Source of the DNA: CAUZFZ01 sp963579025
GTDB taxonomy: Bacteria > Planctomycetota > Planctomycetia > Planctomycetales > Planctomycetaceae
Direction of reading: 5' to 3'
DNA length: 64,000 nucleotides
Assembly (NCBI GenBank): GCA_963579025.1
Contig: CAUZFZ010000027.1
Location: 1 to 64,000, forward strand
Shown here: one piece after another, positions 43,781 to 53,357 of the stretch
Position numbering within the stretch: the first letter of the stretch is position 1
How the letters are laid out: every line of letters begins with the position of its first letter
Notes under the pieces: model-generated
The model's input: only the letters and a program-made list of their open reading frames with translations
What the model was told of the DNA's origin: nothing
Databases searched by the model: none
Translations under genes and position numbers: made by a program

Positions 43781-43953
43781 ACGGATGTGAGATCAGAAAC
43801 GTCAGATGGCCAACCCAGGCAATACGACCCGACTCGACGAATCGGCCATCCGCAATGTCCCGCTTCTGTGAGTCCGATTCGTGGCTGCCGAAGTCTTCGT
43901 CGGGTGCGTATCGTGCAGGTCCTTCGAGTTAACGTGCCGGCCAATCGACCGAG
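43781..43953. repeat. 3' flank homologous to the DNA after the upstream giant gene
   Basis: This non-coding stretch directly after the 3061-aa gene matches 53200-53357, the stretch after the upstream giant gene. Shared blocks include CCAACCCAGGC, ATCGGCCATCC, GTGAGTCCGATT, GCGTATCGTGC, GGTCCTTCGAGTTA, CGTGCCGGCCA and TCGACCGAGCTATGACAA. No hairpin followed by a T-tract is seen. The rest of the gap to 43610 shows no gene. Confidence 0.7.
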
Positions 43954-46900
43954 CTATGACAAACCCAACAACTCATCGAGGTTTGAGAAGGCCGTGAACT
44001 GGTCGTCAGTGTCGGCTGATTGTGGCAGACGCCGCTCACCCGGGTTAAGACGCTCGCTCATCAACCCGTCGTCATCGTGACCCCACCCGGCGTAATGCCC
44101 GAGTTCATGAGCAATGACCGACAGGAGGTCAAAGCGGCTGCGCGCCTGAGAGGCGACAGCGGCGCCCGATTGCTCCAGCATCGCGAATTCGAGGTCATCA
44201 CGCGGTGTGTCGTCGATGAACCATCCGACTCCATTGACGTCAATGTCGATGATGATTGCATCGTCCGTCGCGAGCCCGAGATATCCGTCCGGCAGGTCCT
44301 CCACTCGAATCTCTACGGACCGTAGCGCATCGATTTCTGAGTCAGACAGCCCGGCTTCTTCGAACCGGTCGATCGCCGCGTACTGTAGTCCACGCAAAGT
44401 GCCTGGTGAAAGCAGTTGTTGCCCGGATGCCAGCGATGCCGCGACTACTGGCGAATCGGTGTTGGACAGAAGGGCAGACGGCTGCCAGGCGTTTGGAAAA
44501 TTCAACGCGTACGATTGCTGAGTTGCTGACGCTCGGCTTCGACCGAAGTTCTGAGCGAACAGGGCGACATCGCCGAAATCGACGTCGCCGCTGCGGTCGA
44601 AGTCACGACTGTAGGATTCGTCACTCGTTGTCGTGCTATTGCCGAAGACCTGGGCAAATCGAGCCACGTCGCCGAAGCCGATCTCGCCGCTGTCGTCCAG
44701 ATCGTACATCACCGGCCAGATGCGGATTGACGGCGCAGCCGGTTCGTTTGAATCAGATTCCGCACCGGCCGCAGTTTCGAACATCACACCATTAGCGGTC
44801 AGCCGATCATCGACCGTCGGCAGGATGTATCGGCCTGTCGCCGAATTTGTGAGGTTGGCACCGGCCAGTACCTGGAACGTGACGCGCGCCATCAAGACGA
44901 AGTCGACACGTCCGAGATCCGCTGTCAGTGTTGACGCACTAATGCCGCTGACGATATCTGATACGTTGTCAGTCGTGCTCTGCCGACTGTCAGTAAAGGC
45001 CGGTCCGAACTCGACCGCCGTGACTTCGTAAAAGCTGGCATCGAACGGCACGTCGACACTGAACGAACCGATGGACGTCGTGTCGTCGTCGGGCGTGCTG
45101 CCCCACACTTCGATCGTGAAGTCGTCCCATTCGTCGAGGTAAGTCACATTCAATGGTAACGCGGCCACGTGACCGTCAGGGTCAGTCGAGGTCGGCGTGA
45201 CAACGACCCGCGTGTCCACGGTGATCAGCGTACTGTTCGTCGTCTCGCCAGCGGCGCGATCTCCGATCATGTCGTGTCCCGGGCCGCCGTCGAACTGATC
45301 TGTTCCCTCGCCGCCGCGCAGGATGTCGTCGGCAGTCCCACCGGTCAGCATGTCATCACCAGGTCCACCCACGATGGTGACGGATGTCGTAACGGTTGCT
45401 GCTGACACCTGGTCGTTTCCACCGCCGGCATCGATTCGCAGTTCACCCGCGGGAGTCGCAAACTCGACCATTTCGAATGTCGGCGAACCATCGATGCTGC
45501 TGAGCATCAGCATGCCGCCACCGGTGGGAGTCAACGACGCATTGTCCGACGTGTCCGGCAGTGTGACGCTCATACTGGTACTGGTGACGCCGGTCAGGTC
45601 GATCGGCTCCAGTCCGGTAAACGCCACAGGAAAACCATCGAATGCAATCACACCGTCCGCGGCGCCTGTGTTGGTGATGGTCGTCAACTCAAACGTACCA
45701 CCAGTGACCGTTAGCGAATCAATGCCGGCATCGCCGTTCCAGGTGACTCCCGCTCCGGGCAGAGCCGACAGGTCGACGATCAGCTCGTCATCAGCAGTCG
45801 AGCCGGTGATCACAAAGGACAGGCCCGGTTCAACGGTCTGCCGCAGGAGTTCCGCGGCTCCCTGCCGCCGCAGGACCACGTCGGTATTGATCACCAGCAG
45901 CTCAAACACGCCGCCACCGGCTGGAAGGAACACCGTCTGCCCTGTTACGGACTCAATCGACAATTGCGTAGCGGCAAGGCTGCCATTGCCAGCGTCATCC
46001 AGAGCGGCGCTGGCTGCAATGTTAACTGTCACCGTGCCATCCGCCGGAGGAATCACGTCGAAGGTAAAGACGCGGTTGTTCGTGGTAGCAAAGTTCGCAG
46101 ATGTCCCGTTGCCGATACTCAAATCACCCGCGACGAACCCGCTGACCACCTCGCCGAAGTCGACCGACACGTTGATGGGAGATTCACTGGTCGGGCTGGA
46201 CTGCGTGGCGGTGATCACCGGCTCGGGAGCCGTCCGGTCACTCGTGAACGTGAACTGAGTGGCAGCCAGACTCGCATTTCCAGCGGCGTCCTGAGCGGCG
46301 TTGGCCGCGATGTCCAGCGTGACGTCCCCGTCTCCGGTAGGGGCGACGCTGAGTGTGAACACTCCGCTACCAGCGTCGGTGAAGCCATTCAGGCTGCCAC
46401 CCGCGACTGACACGTCAGTCTGCAGGAAGCCGGTAACGACTTCGCTAAATGTGATCGTTATCGGAATCGACGGTGCGTTGGTGGGGCTCGACTCCGTGGA
46501 GCTGATGACCGGGGTCGGTGGCGTGACATCGAGTTCCACCACAGCGAAGTCGAGACCGCTGACAGTTTCGTCGCCATCTCCGGTCAGGATGACGCGAAAA
46601 GCACCCGCAATCAGTGTGTTGTCGAGGATGGCCGCCTGATTGGACACGCCTTTGGCCACGGCCAGGTCGGGATCACCATCCTGATCGAAGTCCGCACTTG
46701 TCACAGACCAGGCCAGGCGAACGGGAAAGACACCCACTCCAAAGTTCTGCGGCGACTGAAACACGCCGCCGCCCAGATTCAACAGCACGGCCAGATTCGA
46801 ATCGCTGCCGTTCGTCACGGCCAGGTCGATCTGGCCATCCATGTTGATGTCGACAGCCTCGATCGCCGTCGGTCCGGAGCCTGCCGGGTATGACCTTGTT

Positions 46901-49900
46901 TTCACTGGGTCGAACTGGCCATTGAATCCGTTGTTGAACAGCACGGTGATGTTATCAGAGAACTGATTGGCGGATGCGACATCGAGATGACCGTCCAGGT
47001 CGAAGTCCGCCACAGCGATGTCGGACGCACCCGTTCCCACGTTGACGGTGGACGCCGTTGAGAGTGATCCGCCACCCGTATTGAAATAGGTCTCAACACG
47101 ATTGGCACCAAAGCTGGACACGACCAGATCGGGATCGGAATTTGCGTTGAACTGATTGTTCACCTCGAGATTGGCAAACTCAGCCCGTGATGGAGTGGTA
47201 CCAGTCGTCACCGTGTGCAACACACCGAAGTTCGAGCCGTTTGTGTTGCTGATCACGAAAGCCTGATTGCTGACAGCGCTGGCGACGGCAATGTCCGGGA
47301 AGGCATCATTGGTAAACAGGCCAGTCGACACTGTTGTCTGACCTCCACCAGCAGTCAGAGTGATCGGTGTTGCGAAGGCACCATTTCCCTGACCCAGCAG
47401 AATCGAAACAACATTGGTCGCTTCATGCCCAACAACCAAGTCGTCATTTCCATCCTGATTGAAGTCAGCTACTGCGACGGAGCGTGGCTGAAATGATCCC
47501 GTGAAGATGCTGTCTGCTGCGTTGAATGAACTGCCGTTGCCCAGCAGCACCGACAGGTCATTAGTAAATATGTTGGCAACAACCAGGTCCGGCAGCGAGT
47601 CGCCGTTGAATGAGCCCGCCGCGATCGATTGTGGAAAGTCACCTACATTAACGTCGGAGACGTCTAGCGTGTTATTACGAGGAAACTGTTGCTCCCGCCC
47701 GGCAACATTGATGGCGCGTACAGTAAACGTGCCGCCCGCGAGTTGCTCGAAGCGATAGAGCCCCTCCGCCTGCGTGGTCACGGCGGGTTCCAGATTTCCA
47801 CCAGATGAGTCACGCACACCGTTGTTGTTCAGGTCAAGGAACACGGTAACGCCAGCCTGACCTTCACCGGCATTTCGAATCCCATCGGCGTTGGCATCGA
47901 CAAAGTAATTCCCTTCCAGCGTGCCCGATCCGAATCCGACTCCGCCGACGGTATCGAGATTTCCGAAGTCGACATCGCCTCTGTCTTCACCGGCTCCCAG
48001 GGTGACTTCGATCACCGGTCCGTCTTCCGCGGCAGGTCGAGTCTGCTCGAAGCCAGACTGAACAACCTGCACCACGCGATACGTGTCGAACGGATCCAGG
48101 CCAGCAAATGAGAAACGCCCTTCCGAGTCTGTCAAAGCAGACGTTTCACCAATATCAAGCTGATTGTCATCATCTTCATCAAGAAAGACCTGCCAGTTAT
48201 CCAGCCCGGCTTCACCCGCATCGCGAAGCGCGTTCGTATTCAGATCGCGAAAGACGCGTCCAGCGATGCTCCCATTCAATGGCACATTGCCAAAGTCGAC
48301 GGAAGTGGCGGTATTCCCTGGCTGCAGGCGGACAGTCCAGAAACTGTCATCGGCAACGGCGACCGGCGTGGGGCCTCCAAATACTACGTAGCTGGAACCC
48401 GCGCTGCTCTGGCTGTTCGGGTCCGCGTCGGGGGCACCGATCAGCAGATCACCAAAGCCGTCGTCATTGATGTCTCCGGCCGAGCTGATGCCTTGACCGG
48501 AAAAGTCGCCATTCGTCGTACCGTCGAATCGAAATCCGGTGAGACCATCAAGACTGTCAACAGTCTCAGTGGCGGCGAAGCTGACGGCACTCTGGGTCGT
48601 GTCCCTGCCATAGACGACGTAGCTCATGCCGAAGTTCTGGTCGACCGGATGTCTGTGCGCGCCGACGGCCAGGTCTCCGATTCCGTCGCCGTTCAAGTCA
48701 CCGGCGAAACTGGAGACCTGACGAAACCTGCTGTTAAGACGAAATCCTGTCGTGCCGTCCAGATTGGCACTGATCAGAATTGTCACAGGAGGAAAGTTCC
48801 CGGACTGAGCGGTATTCCTGCCGAAAAATACGTATGACGACGCGCTGGCTCCCATAACGATGTCGTCTATTCCATCACCATTGACGTCGCTGGCTCCGCT
48901 TAGTGTTGAGCCAATTTCCTGTCCAGTTGGCCCTTCCAGTCGAAATCCATTTCCACCGTCGAGGTCGCTCAATTCAATCGTCGCCGAAAACGCAGTGCTA
49001 CTATTTCCGTACACAACATAAACAAATCCGGCGAAATCCCCGTTGTCACCGGGGTTGCCGCTCCGAAGGTCTGCGCCGAAAGCCGTGTAAGCACCGATCG
49101 CCAGATCGTCGACACCGTCACCGTTGATGTCTCCAGCGGCGCTGACCGCATGACCTGTCCGTTCAACGGTTGTGATGACCCCCGCTCCGCCATTCACTCG
49201 AAATCCGTTTGAACCGTCGAGGCTGCTGGCGTTCAAAGTCGTGGGGAAATTACCATCGACGGATGTGTCTTTACCGAACACCACGAACGCTGCACCGGAA
49301 TCAGTGCCATTGGGATCGGCGTGGTCGGCCCCGATCAGCAGGTCCGCGATACCGTCTCCGTTCACGTCACCCGCCGAGCTGACGGCTACTCCAAACGAAT
49401 CGCTGTCGGTCACACCAAGGACTCGGAATCCAGTGGTTCCGTCGAGGCTACTCACATTGAATGACGCGGGAAAGTCTCCAGCCTGAGCGGAATCCTTTCC
49501 GAACACCACATAGACAGACCCGGGTCCGGCATCCTGGCCGAAGTCGTTACCGATCAGGTCCGGAGCACCGATCGCCAGATCATCGATGCCATCACCGTTC
49601 ACGTCGCCCGCGAAAGTGACCGAGTACCCGGCGTAGGCCTTGACGCCGGGGCCATCCAACCGAAATCCGTTACTGCCATCCAGGCTGCCGAGACTGAACG
49701 TGGGCGGGAAGTTGCCCGACTGTCCCGTGTTCGTGCCGAAGACGACGTAGGCGGCTCCTGAACTGGTATCGGGCGATTGCGCGTACGGTGCACCAATCAG
49801 CAGATCGTCGATGCCATCACCGTTCACATCGCCCGCGGAACTGACTGTGCGCCCCGTTCGTGCTCCAACTGGTGTCCCGTCGACTCGAAAGCCAGTAACT

Positions 49901-52900
49901 CCGTCGAGGTCGGCGAGCTGAAAGACACCCGCTTCAGAATCGGGACCCGTTTGTGTCCAGCCAGGACGCTGCAGTTCTCGAACGACGTAGCGATCCGGTG
50001 GCACTTCAGTGAAGCGATACATCCCGGACTCATCAGTTCCGCTCGTCGCCGGGTCGTCGCCAATAGTCAGCGTACTGGGTTCATCAACATCAAGCTCACC
50101 GTTGTTGTTGATGTCGAGGTAGATCGTCCAGCCTTCAAGTCCGGGCTCCCCTTCGTCTCGCACTCCATTGCTGTTGTCGTCGCTGTACTTGGCTCCCTCA
50201 ATGTCACCGAGGTTGCGTTCGAGCGATCCGATATCAGCGGTGGCTGTACCGTCATTGTCAGCATCGATTGGTCGGACGACGTTTCGCTGGTCCACGGACG
50301 GCGCGATGCTGTTGTCTCCGGTGTCGATGGCGGGGCTGCCAGGAAGAAGTCGGTGGGTAAACGTGAAGCCGCCGTTGTCTTTAAGGTCACCCAGAACCGG
50401 ATCGATTGGCGTGCCGGAATTCCCGGTCTGATCTCCATCTGTGCCGTTCGTAAGCCCGGTCGCTGTTCCGAGGTCGCCGACGAGATTGTGGCCGTTGGAC
50501 GCGAAGCTGCCAGACGTGTCCGGGTTCGCGCTGGTTGCTGTGTTGTCAGCGATGATGGTGTTCTGAAGCTGAGCGTTTGCAGCGCTACGGATACCGCCGC
50601 CCTCGTTGGTCGCAATGTTATTGGTCACTGAAACGCTGGAGAGCAACAGGACGCCCGACGCGTGGTCGATGCCGGCCCCGTTCGTCGCGGTGTTCCCTGA
50701 AACCGTTGTGTTGATCAGGGTCGTGTTGCCGGTGGTCGAGACGGCCCCTCCGAATGTCGCACTGCTGGCCGTCAACAGACTGCGCTCGATTGTCAGTGTA
50801 CCTCCGTTGTTACGGACTCCCCCACCGCCTCCGCTGATGCTGCCGCCGCTGATCGTGACGTCGAGCAGTGTCAGCGAACCACTCGACTGCACATCGAGGA
50901 CACGGTCGATACCACCCGCCATTTCAATGGTGGCTCCGTTGCCACGAATGACAAGGCCGTCGACGTCAGTGATATCCAGATCGCCGGTGGCGGATGCGTC
51001 TTCACCATCTCCGGCGATGTCCAGCACGTAGGTCTCATCGGGACGCAGGACTATGGTGTTCAAACCGGCTGAGGCGTTAGCGGTCTGCACGGCGGCTCGC
51101 AGAGACCCAGGAGAGATACCGTCGGCGGTTGTGGTAACGCTTACCTGGCCCGCAAACGCGATCGTGACTTCGAACGAGCCGATGACGGTTTCACGCGTCA
51201 GGTGACCGCCCGTGTCTGATACTTCACCCGCCTGCAGGACAACTTCGTAGATGCCGTTATCCTCCAGCAGCCAGGAACCATTAGGTGGCGTCATGCGATA
51301 CAACACGTCGACGTCGGGCCCGTTACCGTTGGGGCCGAATATCAGCGGAGCGCTGAACTCTGCTCCGTCGTCGCGACGGCGGATAATGACGTCGGTGTCG
51401 CCCAGACTGCCCGCATCAACGTTCGTGTCATCCAGATACTTGACGATGATGTCCTGCGTCGTGGCGCCGTCCGTGGTGACATCGCTGGCGACCGTCACGC
51501 TGCCCCGCGGGGCGAACGTATCAATACTGAGCGCACCGTTTGCGTCGAGCAGCCCACCGGTTGCGACATCGCCGCTCAGTCCGCCGACTGACCGAACTGA
51601 TTCGATAAGCGCATCCCGAAGTTCTGATGCTGCGGCAAATGGTCTGAGTGCGGCAAGCAACGCCACCGTGCCTGTCACGTGAGGCGTGGCCATGCTGGTA
51701 CCGGTACGGAAGATGAATCCGCCACCGAGATTCAGGCCGAATATGCCCACGCCAGGGGCGGCCAGATCGACGGACGTCGCTCCAAAGTTGCTGAAGCGGG
51801 CGAGGTTGTCGCTATTGTCTGTCGCGGCTACGGCAATGATGTTGTCGGTATCGAAGCTGGCGGGATAGAAGCCGAGGTCATTATCGAGGTCGACGCCGCG
51901 GCCCGTCACATCACCATTGCCGGCCGCCGCCACGAACAGGACGTCCGCCGATTGGGCGGCCGAAATCGCGTCCTGCAGGTCCGGGTTGAAGTCACCCAGC
52001 GTGCCCCAACTGGCATTCATCACACGCACATTGGTATCGAACTGGGACCGCATCATTGTCGCATAGTTGATCGCCAGAATGGCATCAGACGTCGAACCTG
52101 TCAGTTGCGTGTTCAGGAATTTCAGAGGCATCACTGAGACGTCCCAGTTGACTCCGGAAACTCCCAGACCATTGTCGCCGACCGCCCCAATCGTGCCGGC
52201 TACATGTGTTCCGTGCCGATGGTCGTCAATGGGATCGTTGTCGTTATTCAGAAAATCCCAGCCGATCAGGTCGTCAGTCAGACCATTGCCGTCCTCGTCC
52301 GTGCTGTTCTCCCAGGCCGAGTCGGACAGCAGGTCAGCGGCGTCAATGAATCCGTTGCCGTTGCTGTCCGTGACATGCGCCGCATTAGCTGGCTGATTCA
52401 GATCGACAAACGTAATCAGACCGTCGGCGTCAGTGTCCGTCAGGACTTCGGCCAGTGATGGTGGAATCTCACCCTGATTGAGCCAGATGTTCCGTGCGAG
52501 GTCCGGATGCGTGTAATCGACACCCGAATCAATCACCGCAGCCACGACGTCGTGGCTGCCGGGACGTGGATCGGATTCCGGAAACAGGTCCCACGCCTCC
52601 GGAGCGTTGATGTCCGCGTTCGCCGAGCCGAAGAACTGGCCCGCATTATTGAAGCTGTACTGACTGGTCCCGAATTCGGGATCGTCCGGAACGAGTGTCT
52701 GGGCCTCGACCGACTGATCCGGCACGAAGTACTCGGCAAGGCCACTGTCTTCCAGAACCCGGCTGGTTTCATCGTGACCGTGCGTGCTGGAGACAAGCAG
52801 CATGCCGGGCAAACCCAGCCCCCGCAGTACCGTGATCGGCACCGAGTTCGCCTGCAGCAGTTCCCGGGCTCCGGCAACGTCAGCCGACTGAGCAGTGCTT

Positions 52901-53139
52901 GCAGCGTCCAGTCGTACGATCCAGCGCTCGCCGGAAATATCGTCTGCCGGAGCTTGAAGCGATTGAAACCACTGCGGACTGGCAGATGTCGAACCGGCTG
53001 CTGCGCTCAGACACAGCTTTGGTTCGAGTCGTTCTGCCTGGTTCAGTCGGTCGCGCCAGCGTTTACGACGACCCTGTCCTCGGGGCTCGTTCTGCCGACG
53101 TGAAAAAGGCCCGCTGGACAGCCAGTGAGTGAAGATCAT
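43954..53139 (-). CDS. Giant secreted multidomain protein: subtilase, beta-helix, SdrD_B, FG-GAP, Ig-like, RTX, dockerin-like, metzincin
   Basis: 3061 residues from ATG 53139. The N-terminus has the basic, LEPKLCLSA-type (38-46) leader of planctomycete giant proteins. A subtilase (S8) domain has its triad near Asp203 (VVAAVIDSGVDYTHPD), His309 (DDHRHGTHVAGTIG) and Ser482 (GTSMATPHVTGT). Then: a right-handed beta-helix (about 660-950, GSLRAAVQTANAS to SPAIDTGDN), an SdrD_B module (980-1066), integrin-like FG-GAP repeats (1080-1600), two SdrD_B modules (1617-1830), FG-GAP/VCBS repeats (1833-2190), two Ig-like repeats (FSEVVTGF, 2206-2393), RTX-type GGxGDDxLxGG repeats (about 2600), a cohesin-like sandwich, a dockerin-like pair (DLDDSGEIGFGD, DFDRSGDVDFGD; 2806-2863), and a C-terminal metzincin motif HELGHYAGWGHD (His3011, 3015, 3021) with Met-turn Met3027. 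Probably cell-surface or secreted. Confidence 0.93.
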   Translation of the reverse strand: MIFTHWLSSGPFSRRQNEPRGQGRRKRWRDRLNQAERLEPKLCLSAAAGSTSASPQWFQSLQAPADDISGERWIVRLDAASTAQSADVAGARELLQANSVPITVLRGLGLPGMLLVSSTHGHDETSRVLEDSGLAEYFVPDQSVEAQTLVPDDPEFGTSQYSFNNAGQFFGSANADINAPEAWDLFPESDPRPGSHDVVAAVIDSGVDYTHPDLARNIWLNQGEIPPSLAEVLTDTDADGLITFVDLNQPANAAHVTDSNGNGFIDAADLLSDSAWENSTDEDGNGLTDDLIGWDFLNNDNDPIDDHRHGTHVAGTIGAVGDNGLGVSGVNWDVSVMPLKFLNTQLTGSTSDAILAINYATMMRSQFDTNVRVMNASWGTLGDFNPDLQDAISAAQSADVLFVAAAGNGDVTGRGVDLDNDLGFYPASFDTDNIIAVAATDNSDNLARFSNFGATSVDLAAPGVGIFGLNLGGGFIFRTGTSMATPHVTGTVALLAALRPFAAASELRDALIESVRSVGGLSGDVATGGLLDANGALSIDTFAPRGSVTVASDVTTDGATTQDIIVKYLDDTNVDAGSLGDTDVIIRRRDDGAEFSAPLIFGPNGNGPDVDVLYRMTPPNGSWLLEDNGIYEVVLQAGEVSDTGGHLTRETVIGSFEVTIAFAGQVSVTTTADGISPGSLRAAVQTANASAGLNTIVLRPDETYVLDIAGDGEDASATGDLDITDVDGLVIRGNGATIEMAGGIDRVLDVQSSGSLTLLDVTISGGSISGGGGGVRNNGGTLTIERSLLTASSATFGGAVSTTGNTTLINTTVSGNTATNGAGIDHASGVLLLSSVSVTNNIATNEGGGIRSAANAQLQNTIIADNTATSANPDTSGSFASNGHNLVGDLGTATGLTNGTDGDQTGNSGTPIDPVLGDLKDNGGFTFTHRLLPGSPAIDTGDNSIAPSVDQRNVVRPIDADNDGTATADIGSLERNLGDIEGAKYSDDNSNGVRDEGEPGLEGWTIYLDINNNGELDVDEPSTLTIGDDPATSGTDESGMYRFTEVPPDRYVVRELQRPGWTQTGPDSEAGVFQLADLDGVTGFRVDGTPVGARTGRTVSSAGDVNGDGIDDLLIGAPYAQSPDTSSGAAYVVFGTNTGQSGNFPPTFSLGSLDGSNGFRLDGPGVKAYAGYSVTFAGDVNGDGIDDLAIGAPDLIGNDFGQDAGPGSVYVVFGKDSAQAGDFPASFNVSSLDGTTGFRVLGVTDSDSFGVAVSSAGDVNGDGIADLLIGADHADPNGTDSGAAFVVFGKDTSVDGNFPTTLNASSLDGSNGFRVNGGAGVITTVERTGHAVSAAGDINGDGVDDLAIGAYTAFGADLRSGNPGDNGDFAGFVYVVYGNSSTAFSATIELSDLDGGNGFRLEGPTGQEIGSTLSGASDVNGDGIDDIVMGASASSYVFFGRNTAQSGNFPPVTILISANLDGTTGFRLNSRFRQVSSFAGDLNGDGIGDLAVGAHRHPVDQNFGMSYVVYGRDTTQSAVSFAATETVDSLDGLTGFRFDGTTNGDFSGQGISSAGDINDDGFGDLLIGAPDADPNSQSSAGSSYVVFGGPTPVAVADDSFWTVRLQPGNTATSVDFGNVPLNGSIAGRVFRDLNTNALRDAGEAGLDNWQVFLDEDDDNQLDIGETSALTDSEGRFSFAGLDPFDTYRVVQVVQSGFEQTRPAAEDGPVIEVTLGAGEDRGDVDFGNLDTVGGVGFGSGTLEGNYFVDANADGIRNAGEGQAGVTVFLDLNNNGVRDSSGGNLEPAVTTQAEGLYRFEQLAGGTFTVRAINVAGREQQFPRNNTLDVSDVNVGDFPQSIAAGSFNGDSLPDLVVANIFTNDLSVLLGNGSSFNAADSIFTGSFQPRSVAVADFNQDGNDDLVVGHEATNVVSILLGQGNGAFATPITLTAGGGQTTVSTGLFTNDAFPDIAVASAVSNQAFVISNTNGSNFGVLHTVTTGTTPSRAEFANLEVNNQFNANSDPDLVVSSFGANRVETYFNTGGGSLSTASTVNVGTGASDIAVADFDLDGHLDVASANQFSDNITVLFNNGFNGQFDPVKTRSYPAGSGPTAIEAVDINMDGQIDLAVTNGSDSNLAVLLNLGGGVFQSPQNFGVGVFPVRLAWSVTSADFDQDGDPDLAVAKGVSNQAAILDNTLIAGAFRVILTGDGDETVSGLDFAVVELDVTPPTPVISSTESSPTNAPSIPITITFSEVVTGFLQTDVSVAGGSLNGFTDAGSGVFTLSVAPTGDGDVTLDIAANAAQDAAGNASLAATQFTFTSDRTAPEPVITATQSSPTSESPINVSVDFGEVVSGFVAGDLSIGNGTSANFATTNNRVFTFDVIPPADGTVTVNIAASAALDDAGNGSLAATQLSIESVTGQTVFLPAGGGVFELLVINTDVVLRRQGAAELLRQTVEPGLSFVITGSTADDELIVDLSALPGAGVTWNGDAGIDSLTVTGGTFELTTITNTGAADGVIAFDGFPVAFTGLEPIDLTGVTSTSMSVTLPDTSDNASLTPTGGGMLMLSSIDGSPTFEMVEFATPAGELRIDAGGGNDQVSAATVTTSVTIVGGPGDDMLTGGTADDILRGGEGTDQFDGGPGHDMIGDRAAGETTNSTLITVDTRVVVTPTSTDPDGHVAALPLNVTYLDEWDDFTIEVWGSTPDDDTTSIGSFSVDVPFDASFYEVTAVEFGPAFTDSRQSTTDNVSDIVSGISASTLTADLGRVDFVLMARVTFQVLAGANLTNSATGRYILPTVDDRLTANGVMFETAAGAESDSNEPAAPSIRIWPVMYDLDDSGEIGFGDVARFAQVFGNSTTTSDESYSRDFDRSGDVDFGDVALFAQNFGRSRASATQQSYALNFPNAWQPSALLSNTDSPVVAASLASGQQLLSPGTLRGLQYAAIDRFEEAGLSDSEIDALRSVEIRVEDLPDGYLGLATDDAIIIDIDVNGVGWFIDDTPRDDLEFAMLEQSGAAVASQARSRFDLLSVIAHELGHYAGWGHDDDGLMSERLNPGERRLPQSADTDDQFTAFSNLDELLGLS

Positions 53140-53357
53140 GACGTGTTGAACCGGCGTGATGGGGGGAGGCCCGCGCCATTCATGCAGTCACAACAGGCTG
53201 GTCATGTTGCTGCCAACCCAGGCCAATACTACCCGGTTCGACGTATCGGCCATCCACAACGGCCGGCTTCAGTGAGTCCGATTTGAGGCGATGGAAGTCC
53301 TCGTCGTGCGCGTATCGTGCGGGTCCTTCGAGTTATCGTGCCGGCCAGTCGACCGAG
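53140..53357. other. Spacer between the two giant genes
   Basis: 218 bases. 53200-53357 is homologous to 43781-43953 (shared 3' flank), so only about 60 bases just before ATG 53139 are unique and must carry any promoter or ribosome site for the downstream gene. No clear -35/-10 pair or Shine-Dalgarno site was found; cotranscription with the upstream giant gene is possible. Confidence 0.5.

Noticed and set aside
45323..46258. 311-codon plus-strand ORF, Ser/Pro/Val-rich, looks surface-like
   Set aside because: It is the complement of repetitive Thr/Ala/Gly/Asp codons in the 3061-residue gene; the minus frame carries all recognisable domains.
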